DNA of 32,389 nucleotides from a virus. The stretch spans positions 1 to 32,389 of the IMG/VR virus record IMGVR_UViG_3300049149_000006. One strand, 5' to 3'. A program made the position numbers and the translations under genes. How positions within the stretch are numbered: the stretch's first letter is position 1; each line of letters starts with the position of its first letter. A model generated the notes under the pieces. The model had not been told where the DNA came from, did no database searches, and saw nothing but the letters and a program-made list of their open reading frames with translations. Below are positions 6,699-14,146 of this stretch, piece by piece.

Positions 6699-8021
6699 AT
6701 GCGACTTGTCATCTTCGGCGCCGGCTACGTCGGCCTCGTCACGGGCACGGGCCTATCGGATCTCGGGCACGACGTGCTCGTTTACGACATCGATGCGGCG
6801 AAGCTTGCCATGCTCGCCGAGGGGCGCATCCCGATCTACGAGCCGGGGCTGGCGGATCTGGTCCACCGGAATCAGCGATGTGGGCGTTTGCAATTCGCAA
6901 ATGTCATCGAGTCCCCGTGGGATGCGGCGGATGCCTACTTCATCGCCGTAGGCACGCCGCCAGGTCCGGATGGAGCGGCGGACCTCAGCGCGGTCATGTC
7001 GGCGGCGGACATGATCGCGAAGATCGCGACAGAGCCGGCCCTCGTCGTCATGAAGAGTACGGTGCCGGTCGGGACGTGCGACTCCGTCCAGAAGCGCATC
7101 GACAAGTCGATGATGGCGCTCGAGGTCGTGTCTAACCCTGAGTTCCTGAAGGAAGGCGACGCGGTCAACGACTTCTTCAAGCCGGATCGCGTCGTCGTTG
7201 GCGCACGGAGTGGGGCGGCCAAGCAGGCGATGTCCGACCTCTACGCGCCTCTGCAGCTTTGCGGCGATCGAATGGTCATGACCGATCCGCGCTCGAGCGA
7301 GTTGATCAAGTACGCGGCGAACACGATGCTGGCCGTGCGCATCTCGTTCATGAATGAACTGTCGCGCCTCTGCCATGCGACGGGCGCAGACATCCATTCG
7401 GTTAGGCTGGGCGTAGGCTCGGACTCACGCATCGGACCGCGGTTCCTCTATGCCGGGCCTGGTTACGGCGGCTCGTGCTTCCCGAAGGACGTGCAGGCGC
7501 TGTCTGCGATGGGGCGCGAGCATGGCGTGGCGATGAGCATTGCCGACGCCGCGCACGCGGCCAACGAATCGCAGGCACTCTTCCTCGCGGAGCTCGTCGA
7601 GAAGGCGCTCGGTGGGCTCGCTGGGAAGCGCATCGCGCTATGGGGGCTGGCATTCAAGCCGGAGACGGACGACATTCGGGAGGCGCCGGCGGTGAAGCTT
7701 GCGCGCGTGCTGCTCGACAAGGGCGCCAGTGTTGCGGGTCACGATCCGGAGGCCGGGGCGAACTTCGCCAAGCTGTTCGGCGATCGGGTGACTGTGTGCG
7801 ACCGGGATTACGATGCGCTGGATGGGGCGCATGCGCTGGTCATGCTGACGGAGTGGCGCAGCTATCGGGCGCCGAGCTTCGGCGAGATGCGACGGCGGCT
7901 AGCGGGCGACGGGCTTGTCGTTGATGCGCGGAACATATGGCGTCCGGCGGACGTGGTGCGGGCGGGGTTGAGGTATCGGGGGATTGGGGTGGCAATCGAC
8001 GCAGACCGGGAGACGAAGTAA
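6699..8021 (+). CDS. ugd: UDP-glucose 6-dehydrogenase
   Basis: A full-length (440 aa) member of the UDP-glucose/GDP-mannose dehydrogenase family, which oxidises UDP-glucose to UDP-glucuronate with two NAD+. Seen directly: the Rossmann motif GAGYVGL (7-13), the acidic end of strand 2 (VYDID), YEPGL (47-51), STVPVGT (120-126), NPEFLKEGDAVNDF (146-159), ELIKYAANTML with the catalytic Lys204, GPGYGGSCFPKD with the catalytic Cys260, and the C-terminal UDP-binding domain (LWGLAFKPETDDIRE). Nothing essential is missing. It lies between phage early genes with no other sugar gene nearby; possible roles are altering host capsule or surface polysaccharide or draining UDP-glucose. GDP-mannose dehydrogenase is less likely from the motifs. 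Confidence 0.92.
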   Translation: MRLVIFGAGYVGLVTGTGLSDLGHDVLVYDIDAAKLAMLAEGRIPIYEPGLADLVHRNQRCGRLQFANVIESPWDAADAYFIAVGTPPGPDGAADLSAVMSAADMIAKIATEPALVVMKSTVPVGTCDSVQKRIDKSMMALEVVSNPEFLKEGDAVNDFFKPDRVVVGARSGAAKQAMSDLYAPLQLCGDRMVMTDPRSSELIKYAANTMLAVRISFMNELSRLCHATGADIHSVRLGVGSDSRIGPRFLYAGPGYGGSCFPKDVQALSAMGREHGVAMSIADAAHAANESQALFLAELVEKALGGLAGKRIALWGLAFKPETDDIREAPAVKLARVLLDKGASVAGHDPEAGANFAKLFGDRVTVCDRDYDALDGAHALVMLTEWRSYRAPSFGEMRRRLAGDGLVVDARNIWRPADVVRAGLRYRGIGVAIDADRETK

Positions 8022-8269
8022 TGGGCTACATCCACGAGCATATGGCTGCGGAAAACGCGGCGCTCGACCGGGAAGAGATCGAGCGCTTGGAAGCTCGCGC
8101 CGCCGAGCTCGAGGATGCGCTCGTCGCGCTGCGCGGATGGGCCGAGACCATCTACGTGGCCAAACCGCGAGAGAACAGTGACCTATGGGACCGCCTGCTG
8201 GACGCTATCGGGAAGGCCAATGAGGCTATCGGTGTCCGAGATGTGTCGGAGCCCGCAGCCAACGAATGA
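8021..8269 (+). CDS. Small coiled-coil protein (82 aa)
   Basis: ATG at 8021 overlaps the dehydrogenase stop (TAATG), so the two are translationally coupled. Residues 8-45 are a strong amphipathic helix (ENAALDREEIERLEARAAELEDALVALRG) likely to form a coiled coil; the rest is a shorter helical region (LWDRLLDAIGKANEAIGV). No catalytic residues are seen. The coupling raises the possibility of a partner role for the dehydrogenase, but small coiled-coil proteins are also common as unrelated phage early genes. Confidence 0.62.
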   Translation: MGYIHEHMAAENAALDREEIERLEARAAELEDALVALRGWAETIYVAKPRENSDLWDRLLDAIGKANEAIGVRDVSEPAANE

Positions 8270-8284
8270 CCGCAGACATCGACT

Positions 8285-8318
8285 CAACCTGCGCAATCGC
8301 GTCGCTTGCGCTAGGTTG
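8285..8318 (+). promoter_or_regulatory. Inverted repeat with promoter-like boxes before gene 8337
   Basis: CAACCT-GCGCAA (8285-8296) and TTGCGC-T-AGGTTG (8306-8318) form an inverted repeat with 12-base arms, one bulged base and a nine-base centre. Within it lies the ACCTGCGCA-N16-TAGGTT arrangement shared with the gap before 6699. It has no T tract, so it is not an intrinsic terminator; an operator overlapping a promoter is the simplest reading. AGGAGGG (8324-8330) follows as the ribosome site of the next gene. Confidence 0.42.
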
Positions 8319-8336
8319 GACGCAGGAGGGTGAGTC

Positions 8337-9152
8337 ATGGCGATCGCGTTCCCGCCCGAGTTCTTCACGGGCGTAGGTCACGGCGGTGAGACGAGCGGTC
8401 GCGAATGGCGGCTCGCTCCGGATCGCATCCAGGATCTGCGCGATGTCGCAATGGGCATCGAGGAGGGGCGGTCAGGCGTCTGCTGCCGCTACCTCATCGA
8501 CCATATCGCGGGCGGCGGGGGAAACGAGGTCGACGACGACGGGTATGTGCATCGCCTGGCCGACCTCGAGAAGTTCGTCGACCGCTTCGTCGACTGGGGC
8601 AAGCATGAGGTGGTGCGGGACTGGCGGAACAGGATCGCCCGGTGCCGTCGGGCCATGACCCGTCTGCGCAATGCCGGCGACCATCGGAGCGCGGATGTGC
8701 TCATGGTGGCATATGGGCATCCCGATCCGGCGGCGGCGCATCTGGTGGCCATCCTCGGTCGCGACTTGGCCCCGCTCGCTCGGTACGTGGACCTCGTGGA
8801 GGCGAAGCGGCAGGAGATGGTCCGGGAAGAGGCCCGCCGTGCAGTCGGCGGCGTCGTGGACATGGGGCTCTATCGGGCCAAGCTCGCTCGAGCGGATCGG
8901 ATTCTGACGTCGATGGATGCCCTATCGGCTGCGGTCGCCCCATGCGTGGAGCCGGCGGCCGCGCGAGGTCCGGACGAGGGTGTCTTGGCGTTTGAGGCGC
9001 GGAAGGTGGCGCGGAGGGAGCGCCTCGACGCGCACAAGGACCGGGTCGAGGGGTTCCTGCGGGAGATACGGGGCGAGGCGCGGGAGATGCTCGTCGGGGC
9101 GGAGCGGAAGTATTGGGTCGCGTGGCTGGCCAGTGCATCGGAGTGTCCATGA
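8337..9152 (+). CDS. Hypothetical protein (271 aa), helical
   Basis: A 271-aa protein with an excellent ribosome site (AGGAGGG, six bases before the ATG) and its own promoter-like element, so it probably heads a transcript. It is mostly charged and helical: a CCRYLIDHIAG segment near residue 50, WGKHEVVRDWRNRIARCRRAM near 90, EAKRQEMVREEARRAV near 155, and a long Arg/Glu-rich C-terminal helix (about 215-262). No nuclease, kinase or DNA-binding signature is clear. I do not recognise the family; a structural or regulatory early protein is all that can be said. Confidence 0.7.
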   Translation: MAIAFPPEFFTGVGHGGETSGREWRLAPDRIQDLRDVAMGIEEGRSGVCCRYLIDHIAGGGGNEVDDDGYVHRLADLEKFVDRFVDWGKHEVVRDWRNRIARCRRAMTRLRNAGDHRSADVLMVAYGHPDPAAAHLVAILGRDLAPLARYVDLVEAKRQEMVREEARRAVGGVVDMGLYRAKLARADRILTSMDALSAAVAPCVEPAAARGPDEGVLAFEARKVARRERLDAHKDRVEGFLREIRGEAREMLVGAERKYWVAWLASASECP

Positions 9153-9409
9153 TCTGGAAGCTCGAAGCGATCGACATCGCCGCACCGGACCCTCGGCGCC
9201 CCAACGACCCCACCGGGCTTTGGACGTATGGCTGCAACACGGAGGTTGTGGTTCGCGCTCAGAGTGCCCATCGCGCGAGGGAGATCGCGGCGGAGAATGC
9301 CGCGAACGAGGGTGCAGCCGCCTGGCTCGATGCAGGGCTCACGAGCGTGGAGCCGGTGCTGGATCAGGGATCCGAAGGACTGGTCGTCGCGAGCAACGTG
9401 GGTGCGTGA
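9149..9409 (+). CDS. Small hypothetical protein (86 aa)
   Basis: ATG at 9149 overlaps the previous stop (ATGA). The protein resembles a small alpha/beta fold: strand IWKLEAIDIAAP, a turn with WTYGCN, strand TEVVVRAQS, a helix AHRAREIAAENAANEGAAAWL, then SVEPVLDQGSEGLVVASNVGA. This order (strand, strand, amphipathic helix, strand) is seen in many small phage proteins of unknown role. No metal or catalytic site is visible. Confidence 0.6.
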   Translation: MIWKLEAIDIAAPDPRRPNDPTGLWTYGCNTEVVVRAQSAHRAREIAAENAANEGAAAWLDAGLTSVEPVLDQGSEGLVVASNVGA

Positions 9410-9410
9410 C

Positions 9411-9572
9411 ATGTCCGAGTGTTCGCACCGAGCCAGCCAACTCACCGACGACGGCTGGGTCTGCATGGACTGCCGCAAGCTGGTCCACCGCTACAACCCG
9501 TACACGAGGCCGAAGGACTGGTTTGATATCCCGTCGGTCATTCGGGTCGAGGCTATCGACGGTCGGTCGTGA
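9411..9572 (+). CDS. Zinc-binding micro-protein (53 aa)
   Basis: ATG at 9411, two bases after the preceding stop. Its sequence begins with CSH and has CMDC 13 residues later, a CxH...CxxC pattern typical of a tiny zinc knuckle, followed by a basic/aromatic tail (KLVHRYNPYTRPKDWF). It ends with GTGA shared with the next gene. A longer upstream frame exists but runs inside the previous gene. Function unknown. Confidence 0.5.
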   Translation: MSECSHRASQLTDDGWVCMDCRKLVHRYNPYTRPKDWFDIPSVIRVEAIDGRS

Positions 9573-9928
9573 GCGCCGTCGCCACCATGCTGTCCGTCGA
9601 GATCGTGGCCGCGGTTGTTCCGACGATGCATGAAGAACGGTTCATGGTCGGGCCCACCAAGATGGGCCGCATGTATGGGCATTCGCGTCGCTGGGCCAGA
9701 CGCCAGCTGCTGGAATGGTGGGAAGAGCAGCAAGTGGGCGGTCCTGTTCGAGTCTTCCGCCGACCGTCTGGCTACCTGTATACGACCCTTGCGGTGCTCG
9801 ACCAGATCATGCCGCCGAGGCGTCGAGATGCGGTCTTAGAGCGGTGGCGGGCGTCGGTCGATGCAAACCTGGACGAGACGTTCAGGCGGCTAGCCGAACT
9901 CGAGCGCGCAATCGGCCGCAGGCGATAG
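9569..9928 (+). CDS. Putative small DNA-binding protein (119 aa)
   Basis: GTG start at 9569 overlaps the previous stop. Residues 35-85 look like a winged-helix or excisionase-type DNA-binding fold: GHSRRWARRQLLEWWEEQQ as helices, then VRVFRRPSGYLYTTLAVLDQIM as wing and last helix. A C-terminal amphipathic helix (about 88-115, RWRASVDANLDETFRRLAELERAI) could mediate dimerisation. Being the last gene before the gap that leads into the packaging/head module, it is a reasonable candidate for a regulator of late genes. That role is inference. Confidence 0.58.
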   Translation: MSAVATMLSVEIVAAVVPTMHEERFMVGPTKMGRMYGHSRRWARRQLLEWWEEQQVGGPVRVFRRPSGYLYTTLAVLDQIMPPRRRDAVLERWRASVDANLDETFRRLAELERAIGRRR

Positions 9929-10231
9929 TCCATCCGGACGACATGTCCAATGAGCGCGCCCAAACCCGGACGCGCGGCCGCATTGCGCCCACACGCAGTC
10001 GGTCAACCCCAAAAAAGCGCGACATGGCCGCATAGGGTTTGCCGCATCGATGTACGCAAAAGCGGGACAAACTGGCCAGGGGGCCGGAAGCGAGCCGAAA
10101 TAGTGTAGGGGTCAAAAACGCCCCGCCGTCGCACGACGTTGGCTTGTGCGCGTCCAGGGCGGCCAAGGCCGGCCAGCGGATGTCCAGAGCCAAAGGCTCG
10201 CATAGGCCAAATACGGCCGAGCAACTAGGCA
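9929..10231 (+). other. 303-base gap before the methyltransferase/terminase module
   Basis: No convincing gene. Two weak frames exist: 9943-10035 (30 aa, very basic) and 10039-10263 (TTG start, 74 aa, basic, overlapping the next gene); neither has a good ribosome site or domain pattern. The stretch contains three GCCGCAT copies (9977, 10027, 10041), an A6 run near 10011-10016, and repeated GGCC/GGCCA elements between about 10070 and 10220. It is the longest non-coding piece in the window and separates early from late functions, so a late promoter or packaging signal could lie here; I see no consensus promoter. Confidence 0.45.
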
Positions 10232-11554
10232 ATGCCAACTCGCGCTCCAAAGCCCAGCCATAAGCACGCAAGTCCGCGTAATCAGGTGCCACTGGCGAAA
10301 CCCAAACCAGCCGAAACCGTGTCACTGGAACCGGCGGCCGAATGGGTTCCGATCGAGAAGCTGACGCCGTGGGTGAAGAATCCGCGGAAGAACGACAAGG
10401 CGGTCGACAAGATCGCGGAGTCGATCAAGACCTTTGGCTTCGGAGCTCCACTGCTCGCGCGGAAAGAGAACGGCGAGGTCATCGCCGGGCACACGCGGAT
10501 CAAGGCGGCGAAGAAGCTCGGGATGACGCGGCTGCCGGTCCGGTACATGGACCTGGACGAGGCGAAGGCTCACGCACTGGCGATTGCCGACAACAAGCTG
10601 GGGGAGATCGCGGCTTGGGATGATGCGCTGCTGGCCGATGTGTTGGCAGAGATTCGAGACGCAGGCGTCGCTCCGGAAACCACTGGCGTTGCCGATGCGG
10701 AGTTCAGGAAACTCCTTGAGCTAAACGACTCGACGCCCGACGGGGCCGCTTTGGAATCGCCTCCGGAAAAGCTCCAGCGGAAGTGGAAGACGAAGCTCGG
10801 TCAGCTCTGGGAGATCCCGAGCAAGACCACGCCGGGTGGAATGCACCGCCTCGCCTGCGGATCATCCACGGACGCCAATGTCGCACGGCGTGCCGGGGGG
10901 GGGCTTGAGTGCGACATGATGTGGACGGACCCGCCGTATGGCGTGGCCTATGTTGGAAAGACCGATGATGCGCTTCGCATCGAAAACGACGCGCAGTCGC
11001 CGGACGAACTCCGGGCATTCCTCGTCGAATGCTTCAAGGCGGCGCCGCTGAAGCCAGGCGCGGCCTGGTATATATGCCACCCGGCGGGTGGCATACACTT
11101 GCAGTTTCGTCTTGCGACAGACGCAGTCGGCTGGGTCTATCGGCAGGGCCTCGTGTGGGTGAAGGACTCGATGGTCCTCGGCCGGAGTGACTACCACTAC
11201 AAGCATGAGCCGATCATCTTCGGCTACGCACCAGGCAAAGGCCGTCGTGGGCGCGGTGGTGCCGGCTGGCACGGCGGCAACGCCGAGACATCGGTGTTTG
11301 ATGTCGAGCGTCCGAAGGCAAACGAACTCCACCCGACAATGAAGCCGGTGGAACTTGTGGCGCGCATGGTCCGCAACTCCAGCGCGCCAGGCGAGAACGT
11401 CTACGAGCCGTTCTCCGGCTCAGGCAGCACCATGCTCGCATGCGAGATCACCGGGCGCCTCTGCCGAGCCATCGAGCTCGATCCAAAGTACGTCGCCGTT
11501 GCGCTCGAGCGCATGGCGGAAGTCGGCTGCAATGGGCAACTCAGCGAAGCGTGA
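10232..11554 (+). CDS. ParB-like domain / DNA methyltransferase fusion
   Basis: A 440-aa fusion common next to phage terminases. Residues 35-125 are a ParB/Srx-type domain (VPIEKLTPWVKNPRKND, then GEVIAGHTRIKAAKKLG at 81-97 and DEAKAHALAIADNK). Residues 185-435 are an amino-methyltransferase of the beta order: catalytic DPPY (233-236) first, LVWVKDS and KHEPIIFG in the middle, HPTMKP (367-372), then the SAM-binding EPFSGSGST (392-400). It is predicted to methylate adenine N6 or cytosine N4. The basic N-terminal 30 residues are unassigned. The ATG at 10232 has only a weak leader (TAGG). Virion-DNA protection or marking of packaging substrate are possible roles. Confidence 0.9.
   Translation: MPTRAPKPSHKHASPRNQVPLAKPKPAETVSLEPAAEWVPIEKLTPWVKNPRKNDKAVDKIAESIKTFGFGAPLLARKENGEVIAGHTRIKAAKKLGMTRLPVRYMDLDEAKAHALAIADNKLGEIAAWDDALLADVLAEIRDAGVAPETTGVADAEFRKLLELNDSTPDGAALESPPEKLQRKWKTKLGQLWEIPSKTTPGGMHRLACGSSTDANVARRAGGGLECDMMWTDPPYGVAYVGKTDDALRIENDAQSPDELRAFLVECFKAAPLKPGAAWYICHPAGGIHLQFRLATDAVGWVYRQGLVWVKDSMVLGRSDYHYKHEPIIFGYAPGKGRRGRGGAGWHGGNAETSVFDVERPKANELHPTMKPVELVARMVRNSSAPGENVYEPFSGSGSTMLACEITGRLCRAIELDPKYVAVALERMAEVGCNGQLSEA
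11073..11095 (+). repeat. Perfect 10-bp inverted repeat, 3-base loop
   Basis: TATGCCACCC (11073-11082) and GGGTGGCATA (11086-11095) are exact reverse complements around GGC. The hairpin lies inside the methyltransferase domain coding region (residues around 281-288). There is no T tract. It could be an operator, an RNA stem affecting translation of the gene or its downstream partner, or a chance palindrome; perfect stems of this length are rare by chance in a window of this size. Confidence 0.6.
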
Positions 11555-12053
11555 CGCCCGCCGCCTCGAGCGCGCCGAGATGGCTCGGAAGGTCCTCGAG
11601 CTTCGTAAGGCCGGCGCCGGCTTCGAGCAGATTGCCAAGCAGCTCGACCTCGCCAACAAGAGCGTTTCCTGGAAGCTCTTCGCGTCGGCCATCAAAGAGG
11701 TCATCCGCGAGCCGGCGGAGACCGTCCTGCAACTCGAGCTGACGCGCCTCGATGCGATGCTCCTCGGGATGTGGTCGAAGGCAAAAACAGGCGACCCGCA
11801 AGCCGTTGACCGCGTGCTCCGCATCATGGAGCGTAGGTCGTTCTATCTCGGACTCGACCAGCCGAAGGCGCTGAAGGTCGAGATGGCGCGGGAGATCGAA
11901 GGATTCCTTGCGCGGCTGAAGGGCGCACTGCCGGATGATGTCTACGAGCGGGTCCTCGCCGTCGCTGCTGGCCTCGATAGCCCGCCGACAGCTCGACCGG
12001 ATCCTGAAAGCGAAACTGGCGACGGGCCAGCGGAACGATCCGGCGAAGCTTAG
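11532..12053 (+). CDS. Terminase small subunit candidate
   Basis: A 173-aa basic protein directly before the large terminase. Residues 10-50 look like a helix-turn-helix (RKAGAGFEQIAKQLDLANKSVSWKLF), followed by helices (VLQLELTRLDAMLLGMWSKAKTGDPQAVDRVLRIMERRSFYLGLD) like the oligomerisation region of TerS-type proteins, and an acidic/polar tail. Small terminases bind the packaging start and hand DNA to the large subunit. The ATG at 11532 overlaps the methyltransferase end by 23 bases; a later ATG at 11580 is possible. Identification rests on HTH plus position. Confidence 0.72.
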   Translation: MGNSAKRDARRLERAEMARKVLELRKAGAGFEQIAKQLDLANKSVSWKLFASAIKEVIREPAETVLQLELTRLDAMLLGMWSKAKTGDPQAVDRVLRIMERRSFYLGLDQPKALKVEMAREIEGFLARLKGALPDDVYERVLAVAAGLDSPPTARPDPESETGDGPAERSGEA

Positions 12054-13365
12054 CCTTCTCAAGTTCATCCCGCTGATCTCGCCGCGGTATAGCGAGCCGT
12101 ACCACCTGGCCCCGCTGCTCGACGCGTTGCAGCGGACGGAGACAGAGGCGGTGCGGGCGCTTGTCAGCGTGCCGCCGCGATTCGCGAAGACGGAGACGCT
12201 GCTTCACTACATCGCCTATCGGCTCCTGCGCAGGCCATGGGAGACGATTGCCTACGTCACATATGCAGACCGACTGGCGAAGACCAAGTCTCGCCTAGCT
12301 CGCATCTACGCCCAGCGGGCAGGCATCCAGCTCCGAGACGACGCGAGCGCACTCAACGAGTGGCGCAATGCCGACCTCGGCGGCGCGATCTTCACGTCGG
12401 TAGGAGGTGCGCTCATTGGTCAGGGCTGCAACGTCCTGATCATCGACGACCCTCACGCCGGTCGCGCCGCCGCCGAGTCGACGCTCGAGCGAGAGGCGGT
12501 GTGGGACTGGTATCAGGGCGTCGGCGCAATGCGCGTCGAGCCCGGCGGATCGATCGTCATCACACACACCAGGTGGCACCCCGAGGATCTCACCGGGCAC
12601 GCGATTCGCGACCACGCCCACGAGAACTGGGAACTCATCAAGCTGCCTGCGTTGAATGAGCGCGGCGAGTCACTCTGGCCGGAACGATGGTCGGCAGCGG
12701 CCCTCGAGTCCAAGCGGCTCACCGCCGGCGAGTACGAATGGGCGTCCCAATTCATGGGGGAGCCCAGGCCGCGCGGCGACAGCGTCTTCCGCGGCTGCGT
12801 CTTCTACGACAAGCTCCCGGACCGATTCCAGATCGGGAAGGGCATCGACCTAGCAAGCACCGCGAAGACGCGGGCCGACTGGTCGTGCGGCGTCATCCTG
12901 CTCCGTGCCGACGATGAGCGCGGAGAGCCGCTCTACTACGTCGCCGACGTCCAGCGGGCTCAAGTTGAGGTCCCCACGTTCGTGAGAACGATGGACGCGA
13001 TGAGCGTGTCATGGCCTGGCACATGGCACTGGTACACGTCAACGACCGAGAAGGGCACCGCGCAGCTTCTGACGAGCATCGGCACCTATGTCGAACACGA
13101 GCTTGCGTCGGCCGACAAATTCCAGCGGGCTGGGCCCGTAGCGGCAGCCTGGAACGCAGGTCGCGTTCTGGTTCCGAGACAGGCGCCTTGGCTAAAGGCC
13201 TTCGTTGACGAGCTCGGCGCGTTCATCGGCAAGGGCGACAGGCACGACGACCAGGTCGACGCACTGGCCTCCGCATTCGGAACGCTAGCTGGAACCGCTG
13301 GCAAACCCCGCACCGTCACCGGCTCCGGCTCCCGATGGGGAGACGAAGCGCGCGGCTTCGGCTGA
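11935..13365 (+). CDS. Terminase large subunit
   Basis: A 476-aa packaging motor. ATPase domain: VPPRFAKTE (79-87) in the Walker A position, TYADRLAKTKSR (109-120), Walker B VLIIDDPH (167-174), and the coupling motif THTRWHPEDL (210-219). Nuclease domain: GIDLASTAKTRADWS with D305 and D315 (303-317), and DRHDDQVDALA with D438, D439 and D442. The Walker A has AKT where most relatives have GKS/GKT. The gene overlaps the small subunit by 119 bases, more than usual, so the true start could be later, but no better start codon with a ribosome site follows. Confidence 0.93.
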   Translation: MMSTSGSSPSLLASIARRQLDRILKAKLATGQRNDPAKLSLLKFIPLISPRYSEPYHLAPLLDALQRTETEAVRALVSVPPRFAKTETLLHYIAYRLLRRPWETIAYVTYADRLAKTKSRLARIYAQRAGIQLRDDASALNEWRNADLGGAIFTSVGGALIGQGCNVLIIDDPHAGRAAAESTLEREAVWDWYQGVGAMRVEPGGSIVITHTRWHPEDLTGHAIRDHAHENWELIKLPALNERGESLWPERWSAAALESKRLTAGEYEWASQFMGEPRPRGDSVFRGCVFYDKLPDRFQIGKGIDLASTAKTRADWSCGVILLRADDERGEPLYYVADVQRAQVEVPTFVRTMDAMSVSWPGTWHWYTSTTEKGTAQLLTSIGTYVEHELASADKFQRAGPVAAAWNAGRVLVPRQAPWLKAFVDELGAFIGKGDRHDDQVDALASAFGTLAGTAGKPRTVTGSGSRWGDEARGFG

Positions 13366-13383
13366 CCTTCGCCGATCTTAGTG

Positions 13384-13406
13384 CCGCGTCGGCCCGTCCG
13401 ACCGCG
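13384..13406 (+). other. Stem-loop in the gap after the terminase gene
   Basis: In the 79-base gap between terminase and the next gene, GTCGG and CCGAC pair around CCCGT, and flanking CGC/GCG extends the stem with one bulged C. No T run follows, so it is not a standard terminator. It may shape or stabilise the late transcript. Confidence 0.3.
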
Positions 13407-13444
13407 CCAGGAACTTCCAACAACGAGACGAGAGGTAGATAGGC

Positions 13445-14134
13445 ATGAGCGCACTCAAGTACGGCGATGCGGCGGCCCGTCTCGTCTCGCAGCGCGTTGC
13501 TGCGCCTGAGACGTCGATCGCGACGCTCAAGCAGATCCCGGCGGACAAGCGCGCCCAGGGCATGGTCGTCCAGATCATGACCGGCGATGCGCGCAACACG
13601 CTATGGCAATACGAATCGACGTCTGCCACGACTGGCGATGACGTGCTCTGCATCACGCCGAGCGATGCGCCCTCGGCTGGACGCTGGATGCGCATGCCTG
13701 GCTATGCGCTGCTCCGACTCCCCTTTGCGGCCACGACGCCGACGGGAACGAACCTGCTCACGGTCCCGTCCAACTCGATCCTCCGGCTCGAGGACTTCGC
13801 CTGGGGCGGCGTCTCTCTCGTCTTCACGGGCGCGGCGAACTGCGGGGTCGCGGTCTCGAGCTCGAACCACCCGACCCATACCGGAGTCGGCGCGTTCCTC
13901 CCGAGCGCGGTCGCCACGAACCTGAACAACTGGTTCAGCGGCACGGCCAACGGCACCGGAATCCCGTTCAACATGGGTCTGGTCGCCTCGGGCACGTTCG
14001 ACACGCACAACAACAAGCGTCCGTGGATGAAGGGCGGCGACACGATCCGACTCGACGTCATCGGCGCGCAGTTCGGCACCGGCATCGGCGCGGTCCTCGT
14101 CGCCTGCAACGTCCTGCAGAACCCGGGCACCTAA
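13445..14134 (+). CDS. Virion-associated protein with fibre-like N-terminus (229 aa)
   Basis: A 229-aa protein with GAGAGG upstream of its ATG. Residues about 20-85 (TSIATLKQIPADKRAQGMVVQI, then TLWQYESTSATTGDD and PSDAPSAGRWMRM) follow a pattern often seen in phage fibre and appendage proteins, where an 'ALKAVPAADR...W' module ends in a GRW turn. The rest is Gly/Thr/Asn-rich and beta-like (NLLTVPSNSILRLEDFAWGGVSLVFTG; GAVLVACNVLQNPGT). This suggests a surface-exposed virion protein. Its place between terminase and portal is unusual. Family not recognised with certainty. Confidence 0.65.
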   Translation: MSALKYGDAAARLVSQRVAAPETSIATLKQIPADKRAQGMVVQIMTGDARNTLWQYESTSATTGDDVLCITPSDAPSAGRWMRMPGYALLRLPFAATTPTGTNLLTVPSNSILRLEDFAWGGVSLVFTGAANCGVAVSSSNHPTHTGVGAFLPSAVATNLNNWFSGTANGTGIPFNMGLVASGTFDTHNNKRPWMKGGDTIRLDVIGAQFGTGIGAVLVACNVLQNPGT

Positions 14135-14146
14135 GCGGAGGTCGTC

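Noticed and set aside
10039-10263. 74-aa TTG-start frame in the gap before the methyltransferase gene
   Set aside because: No ribosome site, no fold pattern, and it overlaps the real gene; kept only as a remark.
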